From Oscillospiraceae bacterium (lineage in GTDB: Bacteria > Bacillota > Clostridia > Oscillospirales > Ruminococcaceae), in assembly GCA_022508945.1 (NCBI GenBank), contig JAFLUE010000006.1, positions 1 through 37,273 on the forward strand: DNA of 37,273 bases, read 5' to 3'. A program made the position numbers and the translations under genes. Every line of letters begins with the position of its first letter. The stretch's first letter is position 1. Below the pieces are notes generated by a model that worked only from the letters and a program-made list of their open reading frames with translations, did no database searches and was not told the origin of the DNA. This document shows, one piece after another, positions 35,170 to 37,273 of the stretch.

Positions 35170-35412
35170 ATGGAAGCTAAAATACTGTTGGATAATATTG
35201 ACAAGCTTCATACAACTAAAATGGGTATTGAAAGAATTAAGAAAAACCTTAAATTAGGCGAATGTGACGTTGTTGAGTTTTGCAAAAATATGGTCTTAGA
35301 TAAAAACTGCAGCATTTATAAGCAAGGCAAGAATTGGTATTGTCAAACAGACAATGTAAGAATAACGATAAATTCATACAGCTACACTATCATAACGGCA
35401 CATATAGTTTGA
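35170..35412 (+). CDS. DUF3781-like small protein
   Basis: 80 aa; NIDKLHTTKMGIERIKKNLKLGECDVVEFCKNMV...GKNWYCQTDNVRITINSYSYTIITAHIV matches remembered DUF3781 motifs (LHTT.G..RI, GKNWY, SYTIITAH). Confidence 0.72.
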   Translation: MEAKILLDNIDKLHTTKMGIERIKKNLKLGECDVVEFCKNMVLDKNCSIYKQGKNWYCQTDNVRITINSYSYTIITAHIV

Positions 35413-35471
35413 TGTGAAATAGTTTTTAAAACGCTTTTGCAGTCATTCTGTTATTCACCCGAACAAATCAT

Positions 35472-35526
35472 TAAAAGTCTTTGAAAGGGGTTCGGGGAAA
35501 ACTTTCTGAAGAAAGTTTTCCCCGAA
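35472..35526. repeat. Family D palindromic repeat, copy 2
   Basis: AAAAGTCTTTGAAAGGGG then perfect stem TTCGGGGAAAACTTTCT-GA-AGAAAGTTTTCCCCGAA. Confidence 0.8.
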
Positions 35527-35563
35527 AACAATTCCCGAAAACCATTAACAAGGAGCAATAAAA

Positions 35564-37210
35564 ATGTTAAGAGAACTGTCAATCGAAAATCTTGCGGTGA
35601 TCGAGCGCGGAAACGCTCGGTTCTGTGGCAGTTTTAACGTTTTTACGGGCGAGACAGGCGCGGGAAAAAGCGTGCTTATCGGCGGGATAAACGCGATATT
35701 GGGTCAGCGCATAAGCCGCGATTTCGTCCGCGCGGGCGCGCAGAAGGCAGTCGTAACGGCGCTTTTTGACGAGCTTCCCGAAGGTGTTCTTGAAAAACTC
35801 AATGAGCTTGGCTTTGAGCCGTGCGAGGAGATCGTTCTCTCCCGCGAGATATTCGCCGACGGAAAAAGCTCGGCGCACATAAACGGCAGAACAGCTACAG
35901 CCGCGATGCTCAAAGAACTCGGCGGTCTGCTTATCGACATTCACGGTCAGCACGACAACCGCATACTTATGTCAAACGAAAACCAGCTCAACATACTCGA
36001 CAGACACGCGGGGCTGACCGAAAAAATAAACGAATACCGCGCGCTTTACCGCGATTTTTCCAAGACCTCGCGCGAGCTGAAAAAGCTGACCGAGGACAAT
36101 GAGATGCGCGAGTTCAAGATCGCGAAGCTGAACTCGGTCATTTCCGAGCTTGAACCTCTTGAGCTTACCAAGGGCAGCGGAGATATTCTTGAGCAGAAGC
36201 TTGAAAAAGCGCGAAACGGCGCGAAAATAATGAACGCGCTCCAAAAGGCATATGCCGCGCTTTCGTCCGAAGAGGGCATGGCGGCGGTTGAAATGCTGAG
36301 GGATTCGATGAATTATCTGGACAGTATTTCCGATCTTGAGCCTAAAACCGCGGAGCTTGCCGCGAGACTTTCTTCGGCAGTGAGCGAGGCGAACGATATT
36401 TCCGCGGAAATATATTCTTTAAGCGACATTTATGCGGAGAACAACGAGGCGGAGCTTTCGGACAAGATGTCGCTTCTCAAAACGGCAATGCGAAAATACA
36501 ACAGGACTGCCGACGAGCTTTGTGATTATCTGGACGAATGCAGGAGCGAGCTTGACGCGATAGCGAACGCGGACGAGCGCGCCGCCGAGCTTAATGAAAA
36601 AAAGCACCTTCTCGCAAAGCAGGTAAAAACCGCCGCGGCTGAAATTTCCGAGCTTAGAAAAGCCGCCGCCGAGAGGTTTTCCGAGGAAATAAAGCGCGAG
36701 CTGACGTTTCTCGATATGCAGGGGGTAAGGATAATTTTCGCGGTAAATCCCGACAAAATCTCGATAAGCGGAATGGATCTTGTTGAGCTTATGATAAGCG
36801 CAAACGAGGGAGAGGAGCTTAAGCCGCTGAATAAGATCGCGTCCGGCGGAGAGCTGTCGCGAATAATGCTCGCGATAAAATGTGTGCTTGCGAAAAGCGA
36901 CGATATGCCTACGCTCATTTTCGATGAAATTGACACGGGCATTAGCGGACGCGCCGCTCAGAAGGTCGGGATAAAGCTCCGCGAGCTTTCCGAGTCGCGT
37001 CAGGTCATGTGCGTTACGCATTTGGCGCAGATCGCCGCGAAAGCCGAATGCCACCTCGCGCTCGAAAAAAGCGTCGAAAACGGCAGAACATTCACGAAAA
37101 TAACCGAGCTTGACTATGACGGCAGGATTCGGGAGATTGCTCGCATAATCGACGGAAGCGACAAAAACTCCGCAAGCCTTAAAGCCGCGGAAGAAATGCT
37201 ATCAACGTAA
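35564..37210 (+). CDS. recN: DNA repair protein RecN
   Basis: 548 aa SMC-like; MLRELSIENLAVIERGNARFCGSFNVFTGETGAGKSVLIGGI; LIDIHGQHDN; ASGGELSRIMLAIK; IFDEIDTGISGRAAQKV. Confidence 0.97.
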   Translation: MLRELSIENLAVIERGNARFCGSFNVFTGETGAGKSVLIGGINAILGQRISRDFVRAGAQKAVVTALFDELPEGVLEKLNELGFEPCEEIVLSREIFADGKSSAHINGRTATAAMLKELGGLLIDIHGQHDNRILMSNENQLNILDRHAGLTEKINEYRALYRDFSKTSRELKKLTEDNEMREFKIAKLNSVISELEPLELTKGSGDILEQKLEKARNGAKIMNALQKAYAALSSEEGMAAVEMLRDSMNYLDSISDLEPKTAELAARLSSAVSEANDISAEIYSLSDIYAENNEAELSDKMSLLKTAMRKYNRTADELCDYLDECRSELDAIANADERAAELNEKKHLLAKQVKTAAAEISELRKAAAERFSEEIKRELTFLDMQGVRIIFAVNPDKISISGMDLVELMISANEGEELKPLNKIASGGELSRIMLAIKCVLAKSDDMPTLIFDEIDTGISGRAAQKVGIKLRELSESRQVMCVTHLAQIAAKAECHLALEKSVENGRTFTKITELDYDGRIREIARIIDGSDKNSASLKAAEEMLST

Positions 37211-37215
37211 GATTT

Positions 37216-37273
37216 TTTGAGGGGAAACTTTCTGTAGAAAGTTTCCCCTCAAACTCCCCTTCAAAGACTTTTA
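37216..37273. repeat. Family D palindromic repeat, copy 3 (inverted, truncated by window edge)
   Basis: TTTGAGGGGAAACTTTCT-GT-AGAAAGTTTCCCCTCAAA ctccccttCAAAGACTTTTa. Confidence 0.8.

Overview
A 37.3 kb chromosomal window from what looks like a spore-forming Clostridia (Oscillospiraceae/Ruminococcaceae-like; inferred from gene content). Most of it is core genome. Recognisable blocks: murL-murD (minus strand), tmcAL, ackA, two XRE regulators, a BspA-type LRR lipoprotein, mreB-mreC-mreD-PBP2-minD-like-mgsA, a MATE transporter, recO, a DUF1508/YegP protein, mutS2, a TfoX-N protein, D-lactate dehydrogenase, a complete spoIIIAA-AH operon, a convergent small-ORF pair that includes a 27-aa SpoVM missed by the ORF track, and an asp23/yqhY-nusB-xseA-xseB-ispA-yuiD-dxs-tlyA-nadK-argR-(DUF3781)-recN cluster. 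I saw no CRISPR array, transposase, tRNA or rRNA. The unusual content is (i) an alternative D-Glu pathway pair (MurL+MurD), (ii) a tandem ~113-118 bp array of interlocking palindromes with compensatory changes upstream of asp23, and (iii) at least six families of short palindromic or MITE-like repeats in intergenic positions, some of which supply stop codons or ribosome-binding sites to essential or sporulation genes.
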